Below, piece after piece: positions 6,059 to 15,200 of a stretch of DNA of 21,088 nt (positions within the stretch are counted from its first letter, which is position 1; the number at the start of each line of letters is the position of its first letter). The notes beneath the pieces are model-generated. The model made no database searches and was not told where the DNA came from. It was given only the letters and a program-made list of their open reading frames with translations. Position numbers and translations under genes: made by a program. The stretch is from contig DHKB01000046.1 in assembly GCA_002407045.1 (NCBI GenBank), positions 6,659 through 27,746 on the forward strand, written 5' to 3'. Source of the DNA: Candidatus Bruticola papionis (GTDB lineage: Bacteria > Vulcanimicrobiota > Xenobia > Xenobiales > Xenobiaceae).

Positions 6059-8035
6059 CTAATTGTGCATAGTAGTATTCTGTTTGCTGGTGAAAACGAA
6101 ATATAAAGAGTAAGGAATTACAATTAAAAGAAAAAGCACTATTCCATAAGCTGAAGCATTAAAAACATTGCCTTCCTGGATTTCCATAAAGATGTAAGTA
6201 GAGAGTGGACGCCACTGAGGAGGGCAAGTCATTAAAGTGATAGCCACTTCTTGCATGCAAGCTATAAAAATCATAATTGCTCCAGCGGCTATTCCCGATC
6301 GAATTAAAGGAGCTGTCACTTTAGCAAAAGTTAAAAGAGATGGTGCGCCTAAAGTAGATGAGCTCTCCTCCAAATTGCGACTTATCTGGCTAAAAGAAGC
6401 GATAGCTGAACGAACCCCATAAGGCATACTAGTCAAAATGTAAGCACATACAACTAAAGCGCCAGTTAAATGTAAAGCTAAAGGCGGACCATTAAATGTA
6501 CATATTAAAGCTACGGCAAAAACAACTCCAGGCACGACGAAAGGCAACAAAACGCAAAAGTCCAGTATATGGCGCCAAGGGCTGTTGCTTCTGGCAATAA
6601 AAGCAGCTGAAATAGTTGCTAAAAGTAACGACCAAAAGAGCCCCGGCAAAGCCAACATAAAAGAGTTGGCTAGCGGAGAATCGGCAGCCCAAGAAGCTTT
6701 CCATACTTCGGCGTAGCGGCTTAAAGTATAAGAGCTGGGTAAAAATTCTATGCCCCAAGTACCAGCAATACTAACTATGAAGGTTATAATCACAAAACAT
6801 AACGGTACAAAAAAAATTACGGCACAGAAACTCCCAGCCAAGGCGCACAGCCAAGGATTTTCAGAGCGTTGTATTCTTTTATGGCCTTTGCCACCTACAA
6901 TTTCAAAATTGGCGCGACTTAGATAATATTTTTGTAAACCTAGTATGCCCAAAACGGTTAGCATCATTAACACAGAAAGCATACAAGCTCCGCCCCAATA
7001 AGTTGAGCCTGATAAGTCGCGGTAGGCCTCTACTACGATCATGGGATATTGTAAAGGCATAAGCAAGCTAATAGCTGAAAAATCACCAAAAGAGCGAACG
7101 AACACTAGAAAAGCGCCACTTAAAATTCCAGGCATAAGTAAAGGAAAACGCACAGTTAAAAAAGTAAAAAAGCTGCTGGCTCCCATTGACTGAGCTGCTT
7201 CAGTTAAAGAGGTATCAAAATATTCTAGAGCCGCCGAAACGGTAAGCAAAACGAAAGGGAAATAAAGGAAAATTTGCGTCAATCCAGAGGCCCAAACAGA
7301 TTGCGCTTCAAAGGGCAGCCCCCATCCCAAGCTGGCTAAAGCTTTAGTTAAAACTCCATTTATACCTAAAATATTTTTTACAGCCAAAGCTCCCAAGAAA
7401 GAAGGCAAAGCTAAAGGCACTATGCTGAGAACTTTAAATAGCCTCCTGCCAGGTATATTGACTCGCTCTATGCAGAAAGCAGCTATCGTCCCCAGAATAC
7501 AAGCCACCACTGTTACTGAAGAGCAAAAGCCAAAAGTTTGTAAAAAACGCTCCTCTCCAGAGCGTCCCGGAGCCAGCCAATGCATAAAATGCCAAAGTAG
7601 TGTACTTTCCGGTAGCCAATTTTGCCAAGTCAGTGAAAAAACAGTCAGTAAAGCAGCTACAATTGAAGCAAAATTTAAGTTCAAAAAATGTCCAATTTTA
7701 TCAGCCAATTTAACAGATATTAAACTTATTAAGCTGCGTCCAGCTAGAGCTATAAGCAAAAATAAAGCAGTAAAGCCTGGCACTAAACCAACAGTATTGA
7801 CCAAACCTTGGCTATACCGTTTAGTATCTAGCAATTCTCCATAATACTGTAAGGTAAAATTGTGACTAAGTTCTTGCCAAATAGCCGAACTTTGCCCTTT
7901 GGTAAGATATTCTAAAATAGGAATAGGCTCACCGGTAAAGCTAGTTAACCACAAAATAGCAATAGGAACTATAATAAATAAAGCCACAAACAAGCCAACT
8001 GCTGAGCCGACTGTCCATTTCAAAAGACGGGCCAA
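6059..8035 (-). CDS. Fused two-domain ABC permease, iron(III)/thiamine/phosphonate-importer type
   Basis: This 658-residue inner-membrane protein has two BPD_transp_1 permease domains in one chain, each with an EAA cytoplasmic loop that docks the ATPase: LTEAAQSMGA followed by FPLLMPGI (277-304), and LEESSSTLGA followed by APLIRSGI (555-582). About 12 membrane segments are visible. This layout is that of FbpB/AfuB, ThiP and PhnV-like permeases of the iron(III), thiamine and aminoethylphosphonate group; the substrate is not decided. It is about 100 residues longer than usual because of extra segments at about 85-160. The start is TTG at 8035 with GAGGAG about 13 nt upstream, a loose spacing, so the start is uncertain. 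No ATPase or binding-protein gene is next to it, and no thiamine riboswitch precedes it. Confidence 0.88.
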   Translation of the reverse strand: MARLLKWTVGSAVGLFVALFIIVPIAILWLTSFTGEPIPILEYLTKGQSSAIWQELSHNFTLQYYGELLDTKRYSQGLVNTVGLVPGFTALFLLIALAGRSLISLISVKLADKIGHFLNLNFASIVAALLTVFSLTWQNWLPESTLLWHFMHWLAPGRSGEERFLQTFGFCSSVTVVACILGTIAAFCIERVNIPGRRLFKVLSIVPLALPSFLGALAVKNILGINGVLTKALASLGWGLPFEAQSVWASGLTQIFLYFPFVLLTVSAALEYFDTSLTEAAQSMGASSFFTFLTVRFPLLMPGILSGAFLVFVRSFGDFSAISLLMPLQYPMIVVEAYRDLSGSTYWGGACMLSVLMMLTVLGILGLQKYYLSRANFEIVGGKGHKRIQRSENPWLCALAGSFCAVIFFVPLCFVIITFIVSIAGTWGIEFLPSSYTLSRYAEVWKASWAADSPLANSFMLALPGLFWSLLLATISAAFIARSNSPWRHILDFCVLLPFVVPGVVFAVALICTFNGPPLALHLTGALVVCAYILTSMPYGVRSAIASFSQISRNLEESSSTLGAPSLLTFAKVTAPLIRSGIAAGAIMIFIACMQEVAITLMTCPPQWRPLSTYIFMEIQEGNVFNASAYGIVLFLLIVIPYSLYFVFTSKQNTTMHN

Positions 8036-8320
8036 TTTTAATATACGTCTCCTCTAAAATTAAGGCCGCCCCCCATTTTATAAGAATAATTACTCGAGGC
8101 TTGCGCTTTCCCAGTAGGTTATTCGGGATCCTTCGTTTTTTTGGGTATAGCTCGAATACTATTTCCTTATTTTTGAAAAGGAATTAACCAGCCACGAACT
8201 ATAATGCATATTTTGCCCCAACTTTCAAGCATAGACAAGGCATGTCCACACAATTTGCGTAAGCAATTTTATTTTATGCTGGTTGGCATTTTTCCATCGA
8301 GGTTCGCAAAAGTATCAACT
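8036..8320. other. Intergenic leader of the ABC permease gene
   Basis: About 285 nt lie between the permease start and the terminator of the EamA gene. On the minus strand, TATAGT (8203-8198) lies 19 bp from TTGAAA (8228-8223), a possible but widely spaced promoter. I looked for the thiamine-pyrophosphate (CTGAGA) and molybdenum-cofactor motifs and saw neither. No gene is supported here. Confidence 0.4.
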
Positions 8321-8360
8321 AAAAATATAAGAGACAACCTTTACACGAAAGGCTGCCTCT
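8321..8360 (-). terminator. Rho-independent terminator of the opine dehydrogenase/EamA operon
   Basis: On the minus strand AGAGGCAGCCTTT (8360-8348) pairs with AAAGGTTGTCTCT (8342-8330): 13 bp with two G-T wobbles and a 5-nt loop. TATATTTTT follows. It separates this operon from the permease gene, which must be transcribed on its own. Confidence 0.85.
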
Positions 8361-8383
8361 TTGAGATCGTTCAAGTGTAAAAG

Positions 8384-9292
8384 CTAAGCACTTTGCTGCT
8401 TTGCTTTGGTGACAATTTTATTTTCTTTTCCATTCTTAGGCGTATCTCGACGCTGTACTTTGGCTAAAGGAATGCCAGCAAAAACACAAACTACACCCAA
8501 CCACTGTGCCCACGAAAGCGGATCGGACAAAATAAGAGCTGCCGCCACAATAACTAATGGTCTTTGCAAAAGATTAAATATCGACATATTAGTGGAACCA
8601 ACTAATTTTATAGCCCACAAAAAAGCCACATTGGCCGCTGCTGCCGCTAATCCAATCCAAATTCCAATGGAAAGTGATTCTTTGGGAAAAGGCTCTTGAA
8701 AAGGCCAAATAAATAAAATAGCCACTAAAGCATTGATCCAAAAAATCCAAGTGGAAATTAGAGCTGGAGCAAAATCTTTAGTCAATGATTCCATGCGTAC
8801 TCTGTATACAGTAGAACTAATTACAGCTCCAATTATAGCCAAATAACCTATCCAACTGCGTGAAAAAGCGGCTGAAGTATTGCCAAAAATATCCATAGTT
8901 AGCAATACACCAGCAAAGCAAAGAACAAATCCAGCCCAAAAGCGCCAAGTTAAAATATCGCGACCTAAAGCCCAGTTGACCATAGCCACAATAGCCGGAG
9001 TGGTAGTTACAATAGTTATAACTTCAACAGCGGAAATATACTTCAAGGCATAAAGCGTGAGCCCGTTAGTTATCAATAACAAAATACTGACGCTGCCTAT
9101 TCGCAAAGCATCGGTATAACGGACTAAGCGAAAATGCCTAGTCATAGGCAAAATAACTAACGCAGCCACCACATTTTTTAGCACTAAGAGTTGCAAAGGC
9201 GTAACAGTGCCCCTGTAGCCCAATTTTACTAAAATCGGCTCAATAGAAGCTGCCAAAAGGGCTAAAAGTACACAGATAGCGCTTCCCTTCAT
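8384..9292 (-). CDS. EamA-family drug/metabolite exporter
   Basis: This 302-residue inner-membrane protein has ten hydrophobic segments in two five-helix halves, as in the EamA (DMT superfamily) family, for example SAICVLLALLAASIEPILVK near the N-terminus and LSWAQWLGVVCVFAGIPLA in the last helix. A basic, lysine-rich tail (about residues 279-302) ends the protein. The ATG lies 1 nt after the TAG of the opine dehydrogenase gene and its ribosome site is weak, so the two are translated as a coupled pair. From family knowledge, EamA proteins export small metabolites, and CntI, the exporter of the opine metallophore pseudopaline, is one. Export of the neighbour's product is my inference. Confidence 0.88.
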   Translation of the reverse strand: MKGSAICVLLALLAASIEPILVKLGYRGTVTPLQLLVLKNVVAALVILPMTRHFRLVRYTDALRIGSVSILLLITNGLTLYALKYISAVEVITIVTTTPAIVAMVNWALGRDILTWRFWAGFVLCFAGVLLTMDIFGNTSAAFSRSWIGYLAIIGAVISSTVYRVRMESLTKDFAPALISTWIFWINALVAILFIWPFQEPFPKESLSIGIWIGLAAAAANVAFLWAIKLVGSTNMSIFNLLQRPLVIVAAALILSDPLSWAQWLGVVCVFAGIPLAKVQRRDTPKNGKENKIVTKAKQQSA

Positions 9293-9293
9293 A

Positions 9294-10397
9294 CTAAGAA
9301 ATCCACTTTTGCAATTCAGGATAAGACATTTCAGACCAACCTAATTTTTCCAGCGTGCGTCCTGTTTGCAAAAAATTTTCTCCGGTTAAAACTTGAGCAA
9401 TATTGATAATGGCATCAGCAATAGGAGTTTTTACATCTGCTAACTGAGCCAGATAGTGCATAGGGACTAAAGTCGAGCAAACGTCTTCGCGCAAATAACG
9501 ATGATTCAGCTTATCAGGAGCAACACTAGTTTTGTAGTTGGGCACAGTTCGCATAGCTTTCAATAAAGAATGACCTTCTAAATCGCACCCATAATAGTTG
9601 TCTAACCACTCTTCAGCCGGAATCAACTGAGTATTGTAAGCCTTGGCTACAGCTTGAAATTCTTCCTCCAAAGCCCGCATTAACTTTACGGTATGTTCAG
9701 TAAAGCCTTCACAATAGAAGAGGAAATGTTCCGCTCGATCTACCCTATTCATGTTAGCTATCATAGTCAACGGGTGGGCCAAAGCGCCGAAATCAGTTAA
9801 ACCGCGTTGAATAACATTATCGGCAGGTTTTAATCCTGGAAACAAAGTTTGCATAAGAATAAAAACTTTTTCCAAATTACGACGCTGCGGAGTGCAGACT
9901 AAATTCCATTTTTTTATACCGCGCACCCAAATTTTACCGTCTGGTTGCAAACGAGAAGCAAAAAGCGCATCTGTCTCCACGACAGTAACTTTGCCCTTAA
10001 GGTTAGGATTATGCTCCCAGAGCGTATGCTCAAATTCAACTGAACCAGCCAATTTAGAGGAAAAGACTACAACTATTTGACCTGGTTCAAGGTAAGGAGC
10101 TAAACGAGCGGCAATATCTCGATAGGCTGTAGTTATTGTAGCTACAAAAATCATCTGACAATTGCGAACAGATTTCTCCAAATCGGAACTGACAGAATAA
10201 AGGCAAAAATTACCTTCCATTTTACCATAAGCCCGGATATTGTGTTCTTTAACAACATAAGGGCATAAATGGCCTAAGTTACGTACCCACATATGCACAG
10301 AACAGCCAAGTTTAGAAAGATAACAAGAAAGGGAATGGGCACAGTTGCCACCACCTAAGACAGCAATAGATAATTCTTTATACAACAAAACGGTCAC
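9294..10397 (-). CDS. NAD(P)-dependent opine dehydrogenase (octopine/CntM type)
   Basis: This 367-residue cytosolic enzyme should reductively condense an amino acid (or amino-acid-derived amine) with a 2-oxo acid such as pyruvate to give an opine. The N-terminal Rossmann fold has IAVLGGGNCAHS (11-22). The C-terminal octopine-dehydrogenase domain carries GALAHPLTMIANMNR (204-218), with His208 in the catalytic His position, FLFYCEGFTEHTVKLM (225-240) and HRYLREDVCSTLVP (299-312), the conserved RYLxED signature. Length fits the family. The GTG at 10397 has no good ribosome site, whereas AGGTGA, which overlaps that GTG, lies five bases before TTG codon 4; the true start may be there. Donor and acceptor substrates cannot be read from sequence. 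Confidence 0.88.
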   Translation of the reverse strand: MTVLLYKELSIAVLGGGNCAHSLSCYLSKLGCSVHMWVRNLGHLCPYVVKEHNIRAYGKMEGNFCLYSVSSDLEKSVRNCQMIFVATITTAYRDIAARLAPYLEPGQIVVVFSSKLAGSVEFEHTLWEHNPNLKGKVTVVETDALFASRLQPDGKIWVRGIKKWNLVCTPQRRNLEKVFILMQTLFPGLKPADNVIQRGLTDFGALAHPLTMIANMNRVDRAEHFLFYCEGFTEHTVKLMRALEEEFQAVAKAYNTQLIPAEEWLDNYYGCDLEGHSLLKAMRTVPNYKTSVAPDKLNHRYLREDVCSTLVPMHYLAQLADVKTPIADAIINIAQVLTGENFLQTGRTLEKLGWSEMSYPELQKWIS

Positions 10398-10421
10398 CTA
10401 TAAAAGTGAATAAATAAAGAC

Positions 10422-10510
10422 ACAAACCATCGGCGTGCTAGTTATAGCAGAAACGTTTATTGATAGTCAAGAATCATTAAGAAGAAAAATATAAACTATC
10501 GGCAATGCTA
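10422..10510. repeat. Near-identical 20-bp direct repeat flanking the promoter
   Basis: ACAAACCATCGGCG-TGCTA (10422-10440) and ATAAACTATCGGCAATGCTA (10491-10510) match at 16 of 20 aligned positions. The first lies over the predicted transcription start and just past the -10 box; the second lies 20 nt beyond the -35 box. This placement is what a repressor that loops or covers the promoter, or a regulator with two sites, would use. It also sits in the shared leader of the divergent gene at 10700. Confidence 0.4.
10441..10470 (-). promoter_or_regulatory. Sigma-70 promoter of the opine dehydrogenase operon
   Basis: On the minus strand TTGACT (10470-10465) and TATAAC (10446-10441) are 18 bp apart, with transcription expected to start near 10434 and a leader of about 37 nt. 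It is the best promoter match in the window, and both ends abut the repeat pair described at 10422-10510. Confidence 0.6.
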
Positions 10511-10699
10511 AGTAAGGATTAGACCATATATAGGCGCGTATTAGATTACTTTTGCTAAAATAAAATCTAAATAAAGGTTTTTATACTCAGTTAGGTTGAA
10601 AGCTCTTTAATGCAATTATTTTAAACACAGGTAAAAGTAAAGACGTAAGCTTTTGTGAATTTACAATTTTTCTGTGCATTTTGAAAAGGAGAATATCTC

Positions 10700-12100
10700 G
10701 TGCTTAAACGTAATAGCAGTTTTGTAAAAAGTTTAGCTGTCGTTTTGGCTGTTTTAGGCGTTTTTCTAACCCTAAGCATCAGCAGTCGCGCAGCTTCGCC
10801 TTCTATCAAAGTTTTAGTAGACAATAAACAATTGTCTCAGTCCGGCGTTATGCTTAACGGAGCCACTTTGGTTCCTATGCGTGCTATCTTCGAGGCCTTG
10901 GGCGCTGAAGTAAAATGGGAAGGCGCTACCCGCACAGTTACCGCTACCAAAGGCTCTACTGAAATTCGCCTCAGCTTAGGCAAAACCGACGCTTATATTA
11001 ACGGCGCTTTAAAAGTGCTCTCCACTCCGGCTGCTTCCGTAGACGGCACTACTATGGTTCCTCTTCGCTTTATTGGCGAAGCTTTAGGCGCCGAAGTAAA
11101 GTGGGAAGGCGCTTCCAAAACTGTTTATGTAAATAGTAAAAACGGTTCTTCTGGCGATTTGGCCATTGAAGAATTGATCGTCAGCCCTCGTCGCGTTTTA
11201 CGCACCGGTGATACCCTTACCGTACAAATGCGTGGCGAAGCTGGTTGCAAAGCCACTTTTGACATTGTTGGCTTCAAAACCGATATTCCTATGCATGAAG
11301 ATAGAGACGGTGCTTACTCCGGTTCTTTGACTGTCCTCAAAAACATGAAAGTTTCCGACGCCGTTTTGGTCGGTCGTTTAGCTAAAGATGGCAAAGATGG
11401 CTCTAAAGAAGCTGCTCAGACCATTACTATCAATAGCAAGTCTTCCGCTCCTTCCTCCTCCACTGCCACTGTAGCCAACGATCCTAAGTTGAACAAATTC
11501 TTCACTGCCATTAATCCAGCTCCCAACGCTTCTGTGCGCCGCGCCAATTCCGTAAAAGTAGAATTTGTCAACAAAATTAGCGAAGGCTCTATTCGCCTCT
11601 TCTTAGATGAAAACGAAGTAACCGACTCTTGCGATTACGATGCTAAGACTATCAGTTACGTACCCGAGAAGGGTCTTGCTGCTGGCAAACACAGCGCTAA
11701 AGTTTTGGGCATAGACAACGAAGGTCAGAAAATTGATTATTCCTGGACTTTCACTTGTGGTAAGAAGACTTCTTCCAGTGCTACTTCCCAAAACTACACT
11801 ATAAAACTTAGCGTTCCTGAAGCTAATGAAAAAGTAGGAACTACTTTACATTTGATAGGAACTACTGCTCCTAACGCCACCGTCAAATTCGAAATCATCG
11901 GCAAGACTTCTGTATTGAGCCTTATTACCATTAAAGGCAAAGCTCTCAATGTAGAAACTGTCGCCGATGCTCAAGGCGCTTTTGATACTAAAGTAAGTAT
12001 TGCTTCCATGCCTTCAGGTATGAATATCACCATTAATGGTGAAGCCTACCTCGATGGAGAAAAAGTAGCTGACATTAGCCGCACTGTTACTCGTGAATAA
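10700..12100 (+). CDS. Secreted stalk-domain (copper amine oxidase N-domain) protein
   Basis: This 466-residue exported protein begins with a signal peptide (basic KR at 3-4, hydrophobic 11-27, likely cleaved after SSRA near 31). Residues about 35-145 form a copper-amine-oxidase N-terminal-like stalk with a duplicated unit, TLVPMRAIFEALGAEVKWEG (56-75) and TMVPLRFIGEALGAEVKWEG (118-137). Three Ig-like beta segments follow (about 154-247, 265-355, 363-466), separated by a Ser/Thr-rich linker near 248-262. This looks like a cell-wall or surface-associated protein; the catalytic amine oxidase domain is absent. GTG at 10700 has AAAGGAG eight bases upstream. It is divergent from the opine operon. 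Function beyond surface binding is not known. Confidence 0.9.
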   Translation: MLKRNSSFVKSLAVVLAVLGVFLTLSISSRAASPSIKVLVDNKQLSQSGVMLNGATLVPMRAIFEALGAEVKWEGATRTVTATKGSTEIRLSLGKTDAYINGALKVLSTPAASVDGTTMVPLRFIGEALGAEVKWEGASKTVYVNSKNGSSGDLAIEELIVSPRRVLRTGDTLTVQMRGEAGCKATFDIVGFKTDIPMHEDRDGAYSGSLTVLKNMKVSDAVLVGRLAKDGKDGSKEAAQTITINSKSSAPSSSTATVANDPKLNKFFTAINPAPNASVRRANSVKVEFVNKISEGSIRLFLDENEVTDSCDYDAKTISYVPEKGLAAGKHSAKVLGIDNEGQKIDYSWTFTCGKKTSSSATSQNYTIKLSVPEANEKVGTTLHLIGTTAPNATVKFEIIGKTSVLSLITIKGKALNVETVADAQGAFDTKVSIASMPSGMNITINGEAYLDGEKVADISRTVTRE

Positions 12101-12124
12101 CTTTTAATTGTCTAACTAAAGCAA

Positions 12125-12178
12125 AAAGCTCCCCACTTTAACCTTGCCAGTTCAAGCGTGGGAGCTTTATTATATTTA
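12125..12178 (+). terminator. Rho-independent terminator after the stalk-domain gene
   Basis: AAAGCTCCCCAC (12125-12136) pairs with GTGGGAGCTTT (12158-12168) with one bulged C, followed by the T-rich ATTATATTT. It separates the gene from the next one, whose own promoter I cannot place with confidence. Confidence 0.65.
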
Positions 12179-12268
12179 TGAGTAAAAGTTTAGCCAATTA
12201 TAAAGAAAAGACTAGACTTTTGCCATATTTGTCGGGATTTACAAGTAACTATAAGCTAAGGAGGCGTC

Positions 12269-15200
12269 ATGTCTTTTAACTCTACTTCCTTAACCAATCT
12301 AATGTCCTCTATCACTGGCAATATGCCTATTTTAGGCAACCAAGATTTTGCCGCTCAGATGGGCATCAATTTTAACACAGACGACTCTGTGCAAATTACC
12401 GGTTCTGCTCAACTTGAAGGCACTGAAAATGCCGAAGCGGTAGCTAAAGCTCAAAGAGAAAATTTCGACAAATCTTTCACTACCGAAGATGTAGCTGCTT
12501 TATTTGGTAAAGAGGCTAGCGAACTTACCGAGCAGCAAAGTGCCGATTTAAGTAACCTTTTATTTGAAATAAGCCAAGAAAATGCCAGACGTAAAGAAGA
12601 AGGTGAAGAACCTCTTACTAAAGATGAATTAAACGAATTCATCAACGTTTCCGTAACAGACTATAAGAGCCAAATTGAAAAAGGCGAAAAGGCCGAAGAG
12701 GCTAAAAATGGCGAAGTAAGTGAAGAAGACGAAGACACTGAAGAAGTAGATTCTTTAGGCAAAACTCTTTCCGAATTGGGCATCGAAGAGCTGACCGATG
12801 AGCAAATGGAAGGCATCAACAAGGCTCTTGAACAGTACGAAAATGGCGAAGAAGTAACTGCCGCCGAAGATGCCAAAGCCGCCAAGGAAGCTAAAGAGGC
12901 CGAAGAAGCCAAGGCTAAAGAAGAGGCCAAGCAAGCCGAACAAGCTCAGGCTAACGAAGCTGCTCAGTCAACACCTCAGACTCAGCAAAGCCAGCCCAGC
13001 CAAGGCAATTCCGGCAGCAGCGGTGCCTCTCCAGTAGGTTCTTCCGGCGGTACTGGCAACTACAGTCCAGTTGGTTCCACTGGTAGTGTAGGCAGTACTG
13101 GCAGCGTGGGCAGCACTGGCCAAACGGCTGCTGCTTCCGAAGCTGCCGCTTCAGCTTCCAACGTTCCAGAGATGGCCGAAGACTTGCAAGGCTTACAACA
13201 GCAAAAGGCTGAAGCTCAGACTAAAGTCGGTGACATTACTTCACAAGTTGAATCCAAAAAGTCCGAAATTAACCAGCGCAAAGCTGATATTACTAAAGAA
13301 GTCGGCACTGACGGTTTGTCTCCTGAACAAAAGGTTGAACAGCAAAAGAACCAAACCGAATATGACAAAGCCAAGTCCGACTACGACCGAGCTCAGCAAG
13401 AGAAGGCCAAAGTCCAGCAAGACAACAACCAAACCAATCAAGAGATCGCTCAAAATCAGCAGAGTCTCTACACTAAGGCTGCCGAAAAACAAGCCAAGAG
13501 TGCAGAATTGAGCTCTGCCCAAAGCGAATTAAGCTCTCTCACTCCTCCTTCAGCTCCCAGCGGTGACGATAAGGAAGCTCAAGCTGCTTACGAAAGCGCC
13601 AAAGCGGAATATGAAGCCAAAAAGGCCGAGTTGCAAGCCAAAGTCGATCAGTTAAAAGCTGAAGAAAAAGCTATTCAGAGCGAGATCACTAAGCTTGAGC
13701 AAAAGAACTCCAATTTGGAGAGAAAGAAAGCTACCCAAGAGCAAAGGCTGGCCAATTACGAAGAGCAAATGACCAGAGCTCAGTCCATTATGGATGAGAA
13801 GATGGCCGCTATTCAAGAAGGCAACCCTGCTGTCAAAGAAGCTATCGAGCAAGATGAGCAACTCCAGGCTTTAGAAGGCGAAATTTCTGATTTAGAAAGT
13901 CAGAAAACTGAACAAGAGCAATTTATCCGCCAATTGGATAACCAAATTGCTTTGAAAGAGAAGCAAGATAGCGCTGTCCAGCAATTGCGCCAAGAAGAAG
14001 CTCAAAAAGATTTTGAAGATGCTCTTAACAAAGCAGGCAATCCTACTGGAGAGCTCAAGAATCCTGATCCTTTGGGTCTTAAGAGTCCTTTCAGCTTCCA
14101 CAACGAAAGAGAAGCTGTCGATGTTACCGATCCGGAAAAAGCCGGTGAAGCTATCGAATGGGCCCGTGAAGCTTTAGAGCAAGATCCCAACAACGAAAAA
14201 GCCCAAGCTGTTTTAGAGGCCGGTTCCGGCTATCTCGAGCAAAGGCAAGCTTCTGCCGAAAATGCAGCCGTCGAAGCAGTAAACAACTTGCCCGATGGCT
14301 TAAAAGATGGAGCCAATGCCTACATTCAAGAAGCTATAGCCAATGCCGACGGCCGCAATACTAATGACGTAGTTCGAGAAGCTATTGCCGATTATACTAA
14401 GGGCTTACTGGACAAAGACGATCTCTCCGCCGAAGACAAAGCTTTAGTACAAACAGCTGCCAACGCCACAGCTGCTAGCGTCAAAGCTGATGAGCAATAT
14501 CATAAAGTGTTGGAAGCTGAATCTGAAGTAGAGTTTTATAAAGCTATAGACGAACTTCCTGAAAATGCCAAGGCCGAAGCTTATGCTATGCGCGATTCTA
14601 TCAATGCTTTAGATCGCAAAGACGCTTGCCAAAGTGTTACTGACGCTTATACAGACATTGCCGAATACTTGGACAAACATCCTGACAGCGATTTGGATAT
14701 GCAAACTGCCAAGTCTATGTTCGGAGACTACGGCCCTGTAGCTTTAGCTGCGCTTCAAGACGAGAGCGGCGAAATGGCAACTCAGCTTCTCGATGAAGGT
14801 AACTACGCTGACTATGAAGGTGTTGCTTTGCCTTCCCTCTTCCCTGGCGTCGAACCAGAGAGAAAGCCGGAGACCATTCCCAATGGTGGTGGTTACAAGG
14901 GAGATACCACTTCTCTGTACCACAATCAAGTTATCGACATGGCCAAGAGCAATGTTGAAAATTTCTCCGAGAAATACAATGAAGTAGCCGCCGGCGATTA
15001 CTCCCCTTACAGCCGCGAATGGAAGAATGTAAATTCCATGGCCAAAGATGCTGAAGGCTGGCAGAATCTTTCCGATGAGTACAGCCTCAGAATCACCAAA
15101 GAAAAAGAGACTGGCTACGCTGATCGTATTGCCGCTGGTACGCTCTCTGAAGCCGCCATCAAAGCTATGAGCGAGCCGACTTTGGAAGACCTGATGAGCG

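Noticed and set aside
8036..8320. Thiamine-pyrophosphate riboswitch before the ThiP-like permease
   Set aside because: CTGAGA and the other conserved blocks are absent on the minus strand.
13230..14193. Several antisense and alternate frames inside the coiled-coil gene
   Set aside because: They are low-complexity shadows of Gln/Lys/Glu/Ala codons; leucine- and serine-rich translations are what reverse reading of such codons gives.
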